DNA of 64,000 bases from Pontivivens marinum (GTDB lineage Bacteria > Pseudomonadota > Alphaproteobacteria > Rhodobacterales > Rhodobacteraceae). The stretch lies in the NCBI RefSeq assembly GCF_900231835.1, contig NZ_OCTN01000009.1, positions 1 through 64,000 of the forward strand, read 5' to 3'. The notes below the pieces were generated by a model. It was not told the origin of the DNA and searched no databases. It saw nothing but the letters and a program-made list of their open reading frames with translations. Positions 1-7,299 of this stretch are shown here, piece by piece. How positions within the stretch are numbered: position 1 is the stretch's first letter; every line of letters begins with the position of its first letter. The translations under genes and the position numbers were made by a program.

Positions 1-30
1 CTGTTCTTCGCTGAAACGGCTTCTCTTCAT
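1..30 (-). CDS. IS3-family transposase OrfA, 5' end only (cut by window edge)
   Basis: On the minus strand an ATG at 28-30 opens a frame reading MKRSRFSEEQ, the typical N-terminus of IS3-family (IS407-like) OrfA, before running off the window. A strong AAGGAGA ribosome binding site sits 6 nt upstream (complement of about 37-43). OrfA supplies the DNA-binding helix-turn-helix half of a two-frame transposase. Only ten residues are visible, so subgroup and integrity cannot be judged. It belongs to the inner of two nested insertion sequences. Confidence 0.75.
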   Translation of the reverse strand, partial: MKRSRFSEEQ

Positions 31-94
31 CGTCTGTCTCCTTCTTGGAGAACAGGCTAACTCAAAACACCGGACTTTTCAGGGGAGCAGGTCA
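1..94 (-). mobile_element. Inner IS3-family insertion sequence, left end (partial)
   Basis: Read on the minus strand, the element begins at position 94 with TGACCTGCTCCCC, a TG-starting terminus as in IS3-family elements, followed by about 60 bp of leader and then the orfA start at 30. The insertion interrupts another IS3-type orfA: the TGA that ends the interrupted frame (92-94) is supplied by the first three bases of this IS. The other end lies outside the window. Confidence 0.65.
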
Positions 95-364
95 AGCCCT
101 TATGACAAAAAAATCAGTTTCAACCGCCAGTTTGCCAATCTTCACATGAAACTCTTTGACTTCGGCTTCGTTATCTTCAGCCTTCCTGACCTTGTCAGAG
201 AACACACCCGTCAGACCATCAATTGCCTGCCGTTTCCATGTCGTCACCTGCGTCGGGTGGATCTTGTGCTTAGCTGCAATCTCTTGCGCCGTCTTGTCTC
301 CGCGAAGCGCCTCAAGCGCTACCGTGGCCTTAAAATTATCTGAAAAACTGCGTCTCTTCGTCAT
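92..364 (-). pseudogene. IS3-family transposase OrfA, truncated by IS insertion
   Basis: The frame starts at ATG 364 with MTKRRSFSDNFKATVALEAL and holds the OrfA helix-turn-helix (AQEIAAKHKIHPTQVTTWKR, about residues 27-46). Near residue 84, where related OrfA proteins continue into the leucine-rich KIGxLxxExDFL segment, it breaks into foreign sequence and stops at a TGA contributed by the inner IS. No OrfB follows. It is therefore a dead 90-residue fragment. The family assignment is secure from the N-terminal motif; the subgroup is not determined. Confidence 0.85.
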
Positions 365-430
365 TTCTGTATCCTGTCTTCAAGGTTGGATACATCTTAG
401 CACGCTGTCCGAATTTGCCGGACCACTTCA
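95..430 (-). mobile_element. Outer IS3-family insertion sequence, left end remnant
   Basis: The outer element starts on the minus strand at about 430 with TGAAGTGGTCCGG, then a roughly 65-bp leader and the truncated orfA. Its end lies only about 4 bp beyond the stop codon of the neighbouring replication gene (435-437), so the IS landed immediately downstream of that gene. The rest of this element should resume beyond the inner IS, outside the window. The terminus is inferred from TG and the orfA distance; no matching right end is visible. Confidence 0.55.
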
Positions 431-434
431 CCTC

Positions 435-1580
435 TCACTTAAAGTCATACCTCGCTTCTGCTTTAGCGAGCCGCTCTGCAATCGATACCGGATGATCGCG
501 GGACGCATTGCGCAGTGCGGTTATGTGGCGTGCGATGAACGCCTCAAACTCATCTGTACCGAGCTCCTCGGTAGCAGCGCGGGACACCAGCAAGCCGAGT
601 ATCTGGGTGTCGAGGAGCAGCTTGTGCGCGGCGCGGTTGGCTTCTTTGACTAGGGCAGGGTCTGCATAGCTGCGATGGCTGGATAGGTGCGCTGTGGCTT
701 CCTCACGCACTGTCTGCCAGATCGGGTCTTCTGGCCAGCGGGCGCGGTTGCTGTCGGCTTGGGGCAGGGTGTAGCGGGTTTTGGTATAAGCCTCGGCCAA
801 GGCATCGCCTATTTTGGCGTCCAGCTCATCCCAGCCCCGGATAAGCCAGCGGTTGCGCAGTTGTTTGGAGCCAAGTCGCATCTCAAATCGCCAGACGCGG
901 CTGTTGGGGGCGTCGGCTAGGTCTAACGGGGGCTTTCCCTGCGCAGCGCGGCGGCTGTTCCAGATCGCCTCCCAGCCGCGCTTGTGGCAATCGATCACTT
1001 CGCGGCGCTTGTCATAGATCGCCAACTGACGGTTCGAGATTTGGCCTGCCTTCAGGCCGGTCACGCCATCCCCGACGCCGTATTCTTCGATCGGGATATC
1101 ACTGGCGCGGGCGCTGGTCCGTGTGCCGGACGGAGCCACGATGCAGCTGCGGTCTGGGGTGAACCAAGGGGCCAGAACATCAACCGCGAAGTCCACACGC
1201 GCGACCTTCACCATGTGATCGCCGTAGCGAATGCCGAACGCCTGCAACTGCGCCTCGAACTGTGCGCGGGCGGCTGCGATGCCGCCGGTTGCCAGCAGGA
1301 ATGCGCGGAAGTCTACGGTGATGCCGGGATTGTTCTTTGGCTTATTGAGCGGGTCCAGAAAGTACCACTCCGCGCCGTAATCTCCCGTATGGGCCGAGAA
1401 TGCTGACATGCCGCCAGATTTGCGCACTGCTAACGCAACGCCATTCCACTCAATCATCACCGGATCGTTCTGTTTTGCAGCACGGGTTTTGGCGTCGATC
1501 AGGGCTTCACGGAAGTCTGGAGGGATATCAGCCTCAATCGACAGCTTCAGCCCATCAAAGCCGCTATGCACTACGTCCAT
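435..1580 (-). CDS. Rep_trans-like (rolling-circle type) replication initiation protein
   Basis: A 381-residue protein. It carries the paired motifs seen in replication initiation factor (Rep_trans, PF02486-like) proteins of plasmids and integrative elements: a central hydrophobic-acidic strand VARVDFAVDV (about residues 127-136) and NRQLAIYDKRREV (about 184-196), then a long basic alpha-helical C-terminal half. Such proteins nick one strand at an origin and stay attached through a tyrosine. The ATG at 1580 is preceded by AGGAGA at good spacing. Upstream lies a G6/C6 stem-loop, then a helix-turn-helix gene, a pairing typical of small integrative elements. No integrase or mobilisation gene is visible. 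The family call is by motif only; a phage-type replication protein is the alternative. Confidence 0.6.
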   Translation of the reverse strand: MDVVHSGFDGLKLSIEADIPPDFREALIDAKTRAAKQNDPVMIEWNGVALAVRKSGGMSAFSAHTGDYGAEWYFLDPLNKPKNNPGITVDFRAFLLATGGIAAARAQFEAQLQAFGIRYGDHMVKVARVDFAVDVLAPWFTPDRSCIVAPSGTRTSARASDIPIEEYGVGDGVTGLKAGQISNRQLAIYDKRREVIDCHKRGWEAIWNSRRAAQGKPPLDLADAPNSRVWRFEMRLGSKQLRNRWLIRGWDELDAKIGDALAEAYTKTRYTLPQADSNRARWPEDPIWQTVREEATAHLSSHRSYADPALVKEANRAAHKLLLDTQILGLLVSRAATEELGTDEFEAFIARHITALRNASRDHPVSIAERLAKAEARYDFK

Positions 1581-1896
1581 TTACGATCTCCTGCGCATTC
1601 GTATTTATAGAGGGGGGTGTTACAAGGCCCCCCTTTTTGCCGCTCGCTTCTCACAATCCCGCCTGCGGTGGGGACGCGCTGACGCGCTCTTAAGAGCCTC
1701 CGGCGGGGCAGCTTTTGTTTTGGGGCCGGGCCTGAAGTCTCGGCGCGTGGCGCGGGCGATACTGCGCCCCTGCGATGTTGGAGGTTGCTGAAAGCGGAAA
1801 AGGATGCGGGGCGTGGAGCTGTCGCCCCACACCCCGTTTTCGAGCCATCCGGCCCCAAAATCCCCTGAAGTGCTGCCAACCCGTCAGGGGCAAAAC
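1581..1896. other. 316-bp non-coding stretch upstream of rep
   Basis: Between the helix-turn-helix gene and rep there is GC-rich sequence with overlapping open frames but none with convincing protein character. It contains the G6/C6 stem-loop at 1612-1638 and the rep ribosome binding site. It is a reasonable place for a replication origin, but no nick site was recognised. Confidence 0.4.
1612..1638. repeat. G6/C6 stem-loop with T5 tract upstream of rep
   Basis: Six G (1612-1617) pair with six C (1628-1633) around a 10-nt loop, followed on the plus strand by five T. Read on the plus strand it resembles a rho-independent terminator; read on the minus strand it lies about 35 bp before the rep start, where a rolling-circle double-strand origin hairpin could sit. 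Either reading is possible. Confidence 0.5.
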
Positions 1897-2141
1897 TCAT
1901 GCCGCGTCGGCCTGCGAGGTGTTGCTGCGCATCCGGCTTTCCGCCCATGCCAGCAAGTCGCGGCGGCGATAGCGAACCGACCGACCCGATTTGAAGAAGC
2001 ACGGACCAAAGCCTGTGACGCGCCACTTTTGCAACGTGCGCACGCTTTGACACAGAAAGTCCGCCGCCGCCGTTTCATCAATGAAGCCGTCGTAATAGTC
2101 GCTGCGCGTGTCGAGATCGGGAACCGTGGTGCCGTTCGCAT
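1897..2141 (-). pseudogene. Helix-turn-helix (excisionase/HTH_17-type) protein, start frame lost
   Basis: On the minus strand the frame ending at TGA 1897-1899 encodes a clear small HTH protein: residues read DETAAADFLCQSVRTLQKWR, then a wing with GPCFFKSGRSVRYRRRDLLAW, as in MerR/excisionase-like HTH_17 proteins of integrative elements. Upstream this frame stays open to a TAG near 2210 but contains no ATG, GTG or TTG before the domain. A good AGGAGG site followed 7 nt later by ATG (2139-2141) exists in a different frame. A one-base indel between about 2100 and 2140 would join start and domain, so the gene looks frameshifted, in keeping with a decaying element. A sequencing error or a rare ATT start are alternatives. 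Confidence 0.6.
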
Positions 2142-2225
2142 ATGCTGCCCTCCTGCTGGCGTTGTTATGCGATGGGTATGACGCGGTTCTGATCCTCCAA
2201 ATACACCTCTAAAAGCGGGTGGCTT

Positions 2226-2594
2226 TTATTGTTTATTGGTTTGGCTCTGCGCAGCCTTGAACAAGGGAGAGATCACCCTGCGGATCGTCTCGCTATCGGG
2301 TTTTGCATCTGTTGGCGCGGCGTCAGGGCGATGGACCCGCAGCCATGCCCTGATGGCTGGATAGTGAGCATTCATTGATTGGCTCAGGTCGATCTTGCCC
2401 ATGGTCATAAGCGCGTCAAAAGCATCCGCGATATCGGGCACAACAGTCGGGCGACCTTTGCGCGGGGCTGGCTGGTTGGCAAACTGCGCGGCATCGCGGG
2501 GCGCTAAAATGGTATCGGCGGCATGGGTGCGGGGGCGCTCAAAGGCGAAGGCCCGCAGATGCCCTTGCTGTGCTTCGGCCATACCATCTGCCAA
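2226..2594 (-). CDS. Hypothetical protein, possibly 5'-truncated element gene
   Basis: A 122-residue frame with a TTG start at 2594, or an internal ATG four codons later. The second half looks like a genuine soluble helical protein (PDIADAFDALMTMGKIDLS, then IRRVISPLFKAAQ). No known domain is recognised. It lies upstream of and co-directional with the HTH and rep genes, so it is probably the third gene of the same element. The absence of a good ATG and the close approach of the divergent Lrp gene suggest that the element's original 5' part was lost here. Function unknown. Confidence 0.45.
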   Translation of the reverse strand: MADGMAEAQQGHLRAFAFERPRTHAADTILAPRDAAQFANQPAPRKGRPTVVPDIADAFDALMTMGKIDLSQSMNAHYPAIRAWLRVHRPDAAPTDAKPDSETIRRVISPLFKAAQSQTNKQ

Positions 2595-2656
2595 ATGGTG
2601 CGCTGCGGGGCACCTCCCGGATTGATCTGAAATAGGTCAGCAGCTATGGGTCGAAC

Positions 2657-3142
2657 ATGTTGAAACTGGATCGCATCGACCTGAAGATCCTCAGGGTATT
2701 GTCCGATAATGGCCGCATCGCGAAATCCGCGCTGGCGCAACAGGTTGGCCTGTCGCCTTCGCCCTGTTGGGAGCGGTTGCGGCGGCTGGAGGAATCTGGC
2801 CTGATTTCTGGCTATCAGGCACAAATCAACCTGCGCAAATTACCGGGTGCTGTGACGGTGTTTGTTACGATTGAGCTGGATTCACATGCGGCTGCGCGGT
2901 TCCAATCCTTTGAGCATACGGTCAGACAGCACCCTGAAATCACAGGCTGTTGGGCGATTGGGGGCGGTTATGACTACCTGATTCAGGTCGTTGCCCCAAC
3001 GATCGAGGAGTATCAGAATCTAATCGAAACCGTGCTTGAGGAATCCGGCGGTATTGCGCGGTACTATTCCTATATTGTGACAAAGACAGTCCGCCATCCG
3101 GGGCCGCCGCTGCACTTATTTGCCGATTTGCAGCAGGATTGA
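2657..3142 (+). CDS. Lrp/AsnC-family transcriptional regulator (DoeX/AsnC-like)
   Basis: A 161-residue Lrp/AsnC protein. It has an N-terminal winged helix (LDRIDLKILRVLSDNGRI, recognition helix LSPSPCWERLRRLEESGLI, about residues 3-53) and a C-terminal RAM domain for ligand binding and oligomerisation (GCWAIGGGYDYLIQV, about 97-111). Lrp regulators usually control the adjacent amino-acid catabolic genes in response to a substrate. The next two genes are a semialdehyde dehydrogenase and a class III aminotransferase, the asnC-ssd-atf order reported for ectoine utilisation in Ruegeria pomeroyi. In that pathway the regulator (DoeX) responds to ectoine-derived intermediates. The assignment to ectoine rests on context; the family call is firm. 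Confidence 0.85.
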   Translation: MLKLDRIDLKILRVLSDNGRIAKSALAQQVGLSPSPCWERLRRLEESGLISGYQAQINLRKLPGAVTVFVTIELDSHAAARFQSFEHTVRQHPEITGCWAIGGGYDYLIQVVAPTIEEYQNLIETVLEESGGIARYYSYIVTKTVRHPGPPLHLFADLQQD

Positions 3143-3176
3143 GTTGTTCGACTGGATTTTTGCAGAAGATTAATCT

Positions 3177-3196
3177 GTAACTACAGGTAACTTCAG
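3177..3196. promoter_or_regulatory. Tandem 10-bp repeat, candidate Lrp-type binding site
   Basis: GTAACTACAG (3177-3186) is followed directly by GTAACTTCAG (3187-3196), two near-identical 10-bp units in helical phase, about 55 bp before the dehydrogenase start. Lrp-family proteins bind phased, degenerate repeats upstream of the genes they control. The repeat is seen; the binding role is inferred. Confidence 0.4.
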
Positions 3197-3251
3197 GCTC
3201 ATCATCTATCAGAACCTTCTACGCTGCCCTCAACAATGGGGAGGGATCAGC

Positions 3252-4709
3252 GTGACCGTGAATGATGAGATATTACCGCAGACGCGTTTGATAAAATCCG
3301 CCGGATATATCAATGGCGTTTGGTGTGGCGCGCCTGACAGCTTTGCTGTGACCAATCCCGCAACAGGGGCGGAAATAGCGCGCGTTGATGCGTTGGGCGC
3401 AGATATGGCCGAGGCTGCGGTAACTGCCGCGCAAAGCGCCTTTGGTAGATGGGCTGCGATGTTGCCGCAGGAACGCGCGCTGATTCTGAAACAATGGCAC
3501 GCCAAAATCATTGAGCATCGTGAGGATCTGGCACGCATCATGGTCGCGGAGCAGGGCAAACCGATCTCGGAAGCGCGGGGTGAGATTGATTACGCCGCCA
3601 GCTTCGTTGAATTTTATGCCGAGGAAGCAAAACGCGCTAATGTGGAGGGTATAACCAGCCATATGCCGAATGCCGAGGTGGAGCTGTGGCGCGAACCAAT
3701 CGGAGTTGTTGCGCTGATCACGCCGTGGAATTTCCCGTCGGCGATGCTAACGCGCAAGGCCGCGGCCGCATTGGCTGCCGGTTGTACAATCGTGGCACAT
3801 CCGTCTGCTGAAACCCCGTTATCTGCCCTGGCCTTGGCCGAATTGGCTCAGGATGCGGGCATGCCTGCGGGTGTGTTCAATGTCGTTCCGGGGGATGCGG
3901 AAACCATCGTCACACCGTGGTGCAGCGATGCGCGGGTGCGGGCTCTGTCCTTTACCGGATCAACCGAAGTGGGCCGCTTGCTGTACAGTCAATGCGCGAA
4001 TACGGTGAAACGGTTGGTGCTCGAACTGGGTGGCCATGCCCCCTTTATCGTCTTCGAGGATGCCGATCTGGATCGCGCTGTCTCTGAGGCAATTGGGGCG
4101 AAGTTCGCGACCAGCGGGCAGGATTGCCTCGGTGCGAACCGGATGTTCATCGCGCGCGGCATCTATGACGCATTTTGCGAACGCTTCACGCAGGCAGCCG
4201 CCGCGCTGACGGTTGGGGCCGGAATGGATGACCCTGATATTGGTCCGTTGATGCATGAGCGATTGATCCAAAAGCAGGAAAGCCAGGTTGCCGATGCCGT
4301 GGCCAAGGGCGCGCGTATCGCACTGGGCGGGTATCGTCACGACGCGGGGCCGTTGTTTTTCCAACCGACAGTTCTGGTGGACGTGCCTGCCAATGCGGAC
4401 ATTATGCACCACGAAACCTTTGGCCCGATTGCCGCGCTGACCCCCTTTGATACCGAGGATGAGGTTGTCGCCCGCGCAAATGATACCGAATACGGGCTGG
4501 TGGCCTATGTTCATACGCAGGACCCCAAACGGATTTACCGCATGTCACGGGCGCTGGAATACGGCATGGTTGCGATCAATCGGACCTCCGTCACCGGCCC
4601 GCCCATTCCGTTTGGTGGCGTAAAGCAATCAGGTCTGGGGCGTGAGGGCGCGCGCCATGGCCTCGAAGAATTCACTGAAATCAAATATGTTTGCCGTGAC
4701 TGGAGCTGA
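3252..4709 (+). CDS. NAD(P)-dependent aldehyde (semialdehyde) dehydrogenase, DoeC/Ssd-like
   Basis: A 485-residue aldehyde dehydrogenase of full length. The Rossmann part begins VVALITPWNFPSAMLTRKAAAALAAG. The general base is Glu258 in LELGG and the catalytic thiol is Cys292 in GQDC. The GTG start at 3252 has a GGAGGG site 8 nt upstream. It resembles succinate-semialdehyde dehydrogenases; in ectoine breakdown the equivalent enzyme (DoeC/Ssd) oxidises aspartate semialdehyde to aspartate. The aminotransferase starts 4 bp after its stop, so the two are almost certainly co-transcribed and act in sequence (amine to aldehyde to acid). Substrate is inferred: GABA or aminobutyraldehyde catabolism is the main alternative. 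Confidence 0.85.
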   Translation: MTVNDEILPQTRLIKSAGYINGVWCGAPDSFAVTNPATGAEIARVDALGADMAEAAVTAAQSAFGRWAAMLPQERALILKQWHAKIIEHREDLARIMVAEQGKPISEARGEIDYAASFVEFYAEEAKRANVEGITSHMPNAEVELWREPIGVVALITPWNFPSAMLTRKAAAALAAGCTIVAHPSAETPLSALALAELAQDAGMPAGVFNVVPGDAETIVTPWCSDARVRALSFTGSTEVGRLLYSQCANTVKRLVLELGGHAPFIVFEDADLDRAVSEAIGAKFATSGQDCLGANRMFIARGIYDAFCERFTQAAAALTVGAGMDDPDIGPLMHERLIQKQESQVADAVAKGARIALGGYRHDAGPLFFQPTVLVDVPANADIMHHETFGPIAALTPFDTEDEVVARANDTEYGLVAYVHTQDPKRIYRMSRALEYGMVAINRTSVTGPPIPFGGVKQSGLGREGARHGLEEFTEIKYVCRDWS

Positions 4710-4713
4710 GAAT

Positions 4714-6090
4714 ATGGACACTTTGCACAACGACCAACTGGGCCAGTGGGACCGTGAGAATTTCTTCCACCCCTCGACCCACCTTGCCAAACATGCACGC
4801 GGCGAAATGCCGACCCGCGTTATTTCCGGCGCAAAGGGCGTGTATATCGAGGATCGTGACGGCAAGCGCCTGCTGGATGCCTTTGCCGGATTGTACTGCG
4901 TTAACGTAGGGTATGGACGGACTGAGATTTCGGAGGCGATTGCGGCACAGGCGCATGAACTGGCCTATTACCATTCCTATGTCGGCCACGGCACCGAAGC
5001 ATCGATCACATTGGCCAAGATGGTCATGGACCGTGCACCCGCCAATATGTCCAAGGTTTACTTTGGATTGGGCGGTTCCGACGCCAACGAGACCAATGTT
5101 AAGCTGATCTGGTACTACAACAACATTCTGGGCCGTCCGCAGAAAAAGAAGATCATCTCTCGCTGGCGCGGTTATCACGGGTCGGGCCTTGTGACTGGCT
5201 CGCTGACGGGGTTGGAGCTGTTCCACAAGAAGTTCGATCTGCCGCTGGAACAGGTCATCCACACCGAGGCGCCATACTATTTCCGTCGCGATGATCTGGA
5301 CATGTCCGAGGCTGATTTCGTCGCCCATTGCGCGCAAAAGTTGGAGGAGCTGATCGCCCGCGAGGGTGCGGAAAACATCGCCGGCTTCATTGGTGAGCCT
5401 GTTCTGGGCACCGGTGGCATCGTGCCCCCGCCCGAGGGGTATTGGGCCGCCATTCAGGCCATCCTGAAAAAGCACGACATCCTGTTGATCGCGGATGAAG
5501 TTGTGACCGGATTTGGCCGCACCGGTTCGATGATGGGATCGACGCATTACGGGATGGAGCCGGACATCATCACGATCGCCAAGGGCCTGACATCGGCCTA
5601 TGCGCCGCTATCGGGTTCCATCATCTCGGATAAGGTTTGGAAGGTGCTTGAGGAAGGGACCGACGAATTCGGCCCCATCGGTCACGGCTGGACCTATTCC
5701 GCACATCCGATTGGTGCTGCGGCAGGGGTGGCTAACCTCAAGCTGATCGATGACCTGAACCTGATCGAAAACACCACGGTTACGGGTGACTATCTGCGCG
5801 CCGGTTTCCGTGAGCGTTTGGGCGATCACCCCCATGTTGGCGATATTCGCGGCGTCGGCATGTTGGCCGCGATCGAGTTCGTGGAGCAGCGCGACGGACG
5901 CAAATTCTATGACGCTTCAGCCGGCGTCGGGGCTAAACTCTCCGCTGCGCTGGCCGCAAAGGGCGTGATTGCGCGGGCTATGCCGCAGGGCGATATCCTG
6001 GGCTATGCGCCGCCATTCTGCCTGACGCGTCAGGAAGCCGATATCGTGATTTCCACGACCGAGGCTGTGGTGCGCGAAACCCTGGGCTAA
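4714..6090 (+). CDS. Class III (omega) aminotransferase, DoeD/Atf-like
   Basis: A 458-residue PLP-dependent class III aminotransferase. The start chosen is ATG 4714, with GGAG upstream; earlier in-frame ATGs lie inside the preceding dehydrogenase gene. Features are GLGGSDANETNVK (cofactor phosphate region), LLIADEVVTGFGRTG with the PLP-ring aspartate, and the Schiff-base lysine in IAKGLTSAYAPLSG. It would move an omega-amino group from a diamine or omega-amino acid to pyruvate or 2-oxoglutarate and give the aldehyde used by the dehydrogenase 4 bp upstream. Together with the Lrp gene this matches the ectoine asnC-ssd-atf block, where the substrate is L-2,4-diaminobutyrate. Putrescine or beta-alanine transamination is a credible alternative. 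Confidence 0.85.
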   Translation: MDTLHNDQLGQWDRENFFHPSTHLAKHARGEMPTRVISGAKGVYIEDRDGKRLLDAFAGLYCVNVGYGRTEISEAIAAQAHELAYYHSYVGHGTEASITLAKMVMDRAPANMSKVYFGLGGSDANETNVKLIWYYNNILGRPQKKKIISRWRGYHGSGLVTGSLTGLELFHKKFDLPLEQVIHTEAPYYFRRDDLDMSEADFVAHCAQKLEELIAREGAENIAGFIGEPVLGTGGIVPPPEGYWAAIQAILKKHDILLIADEVVTGFGRTGSMMGSTHYGMEPDIITIAKGLTSAYAPLSGSIISDKVWKVLEEGTDEFGPIGHGWTYSAHPIGAAAGVANLKLIDDLNLIENTTVTGDYLRAGFRERLGDHPHVGDIRGVGMLAAIEFVEQRDGRKFYDASAGVGAKLSAALAAKGVIARAMPQGDILGYAPPFCLTRQEADIVISTTEAVVRETLG

Positions 6091-6097
6091 TCAAATC

Positions 6098-6123
6098 GTC
6101 GCGCGCGCTGAGGTGCGCGCGAC
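6098..6123 (+). terminator. Hairpin after the aminotransferase gene
   Basis: GTCGCGCGC (6098-6106) and GCGCGCGAC (6115-6123) form a perfect 9-bp GC-rich stem with an 8-nt loop, followed by CTTT. It probably ends or attenuates the dehydrogenase-aminotransferase transcript before the amidohydrolase gene. Confidence 0.55.
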
Positions 6124-6143
6124 CTTTACCCAAAAGAAAAACC

Positions 6144-7283
6144 ATGTCGTCAAACATCGATCTGTTGACCCATCTGCGTCACTGGCTGCACGCGCACCCC
6201 GAGCTTTCACGGCATGAGGGGGAAACGGCACGGCATTTGCGTGGTTTTCTGATCGAACATGCACCGCCAGATGCGATTATCCCGTTGCAAGGTGCAGGAT
6301 TTGCAGCGGTCTATAATGGTCGCGCCGCCGATAAAACGGTTCTGTTTCGGTGCGAGCTGGATGCTCTGCCGATACATGAGATCAACACAGGTATCGCCTA
6401 TAGTTCGGTCTACGATGGTGTTGGGCATAAATGCGGCCATGACGGGCATATGGCGATCATGGCGGGGTTGGCGCTTTGCTTAGCGAACCGGCCAGATCGG
6501 GGCCGTGTTGTTCTGCTGTTCCAACCAGATGAGGAAACCGGCACCGGTGCCCGCTCATGTGTGCAGCATCAGAATTTCGCGCAAATTGAACCGGATTATG
6601 TGTTTGCGCTGCATAACCTGCCGGGATTTCCTGCCGGGGCAGTGATCTGCAAAACCGGCACCTTTGCGTCCGAGGTGAAATACGCCGCGATCAAAATGAC
6701 CGGTAAGGAGGCGCATAGCGCGCAACCTGAAACCGGCCACAGCCCCGCCATTGCGCTGGCTGACTTGATGCTGTGCGCGCAACAGATTCAGGCGCGCTAT
6801 GATCGCCCAGATGCCTATGCTCTGGCCGTGCCAGTTTATACGCAGATGGGCGTTCAGGCATCCGGTGTCGCACCGGCGCAGGGTGAAGTGCACTTCACGG
6901 TAAGGGCCGCGCTGGCCGCGACTGTGCAGCAGATGTGGCAGGATTTAAGGGACCATGCGACCACGCTTGCCGAACAATACGGCCTGAATGTCACATTCGA
7001 AACACGAGAGGATTTTGCCGCCACCACGAACGGTCAGGCTGGGTTCGATATGATCCAACAGGCAGCGGTGGTGACTGGTCGGCCGTTTCAGAAACTCGAC
7101 CAGCCCTTTCGGTGGGGCGAGGATTTTGGCGAGCTGACCAAGCGGTATGAAGGCGCAATGTTCGGGCTGGGCGCGGGGCAATCGCAACCGGCCCTGCACA
7201 ACCCTGATTATGATTTCCCCGATGAGATTTTACCGGACGGGATCGAAATGTTTCGGGCCTTGGTCGCGATTGTGACGGCGTAA
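6144..7283 (+). CDS. M20D-family metallo-amidohydrolase
   Basis: A 379-residue amidohydrolase of the hippurate hydrolase/IAA-amino-acid hydrolase type. The metal-site motif CGHDGHM begins at Cys97 (His99, Asp100, His102), a second motif QPDEETGTGA supplies the acidic pair near residue 132, and GKEAHSAQPETGHSP is the dimerisation-domain substrate histidine region. These cytoplasmic enzymes hydrolyse N-acyl amino acids. The gene follows the semialdehyde dehydrogenase/aminotransferase pair across a hairpin, so it could remove an acyl group from an N-acylated amino acid feeding that pathway, but the real deacetylase of ectoine breakdown (DoeB type) is encoded at 37 kb. It converges on kdgK. Substrate unknown. 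Confidence 0.8.
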   Translation: MSSNIDLLTHLRHWLHAHPELSRHEGETARHLRGFLIEHAPPDAIIPLQGAGFAAVYNGRAADKTVLFRCELDALPIHEINTGIAYSSVYDGVGHKCGHDGHMAIMAGLALCLANRPDRGRVVLLFQPDEETGTGARSCVQHQNFAQIEPDYVFALHNLPGFPAGAVICKTGTFASEVKYAAIKMTGKEAHSAQPETGHSPAIALADLMLCAQQIQARYDRPDAYALAVPVYTQMGVQASGVAPAQGEVHFTVRAALAATVQQMWQDLRDHATTLAEQYGLNVTFETREDFAATTNGQAGFDMIQQAAVVTGRPFQKLDQPFRWGEDFGELTKRYEGAMFGLGAGQSQPALHNPDYDFPDEILPDGIEMFRALVAIVTA

Positions 7284-7299
7284 ATCGGCTGGCAGGAAG

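Noticed and set aside
1571-1900. Open frame after the HTH gene whose ATG overlaps the HTH stop (ATGA)
   Set aside because: The overlap is suggestive, but the translation is rich in Pro, Arg and Ala with no domain character, and it runs through the G6/C6 hairpin into the rep start. GC-rich frame opening explains it better.
1884-2141. 85-residue frame from the ATG with AGGAGG at 2141
   Set aside because: The start signals are good, but the translation is Arg/Thr/Ala-rich nonsense after about 14 codons, while the neighbouring frame gives a clear HTH domain. It is treated as the start of a frameshifted gene.
5608-5835. Antisense open frames across the aminotransferase and many other long genes
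   Set aside because: These are shadows of strongly biased third-position GC in the real genes; no ribosome binding sites, domains or independent context support them.
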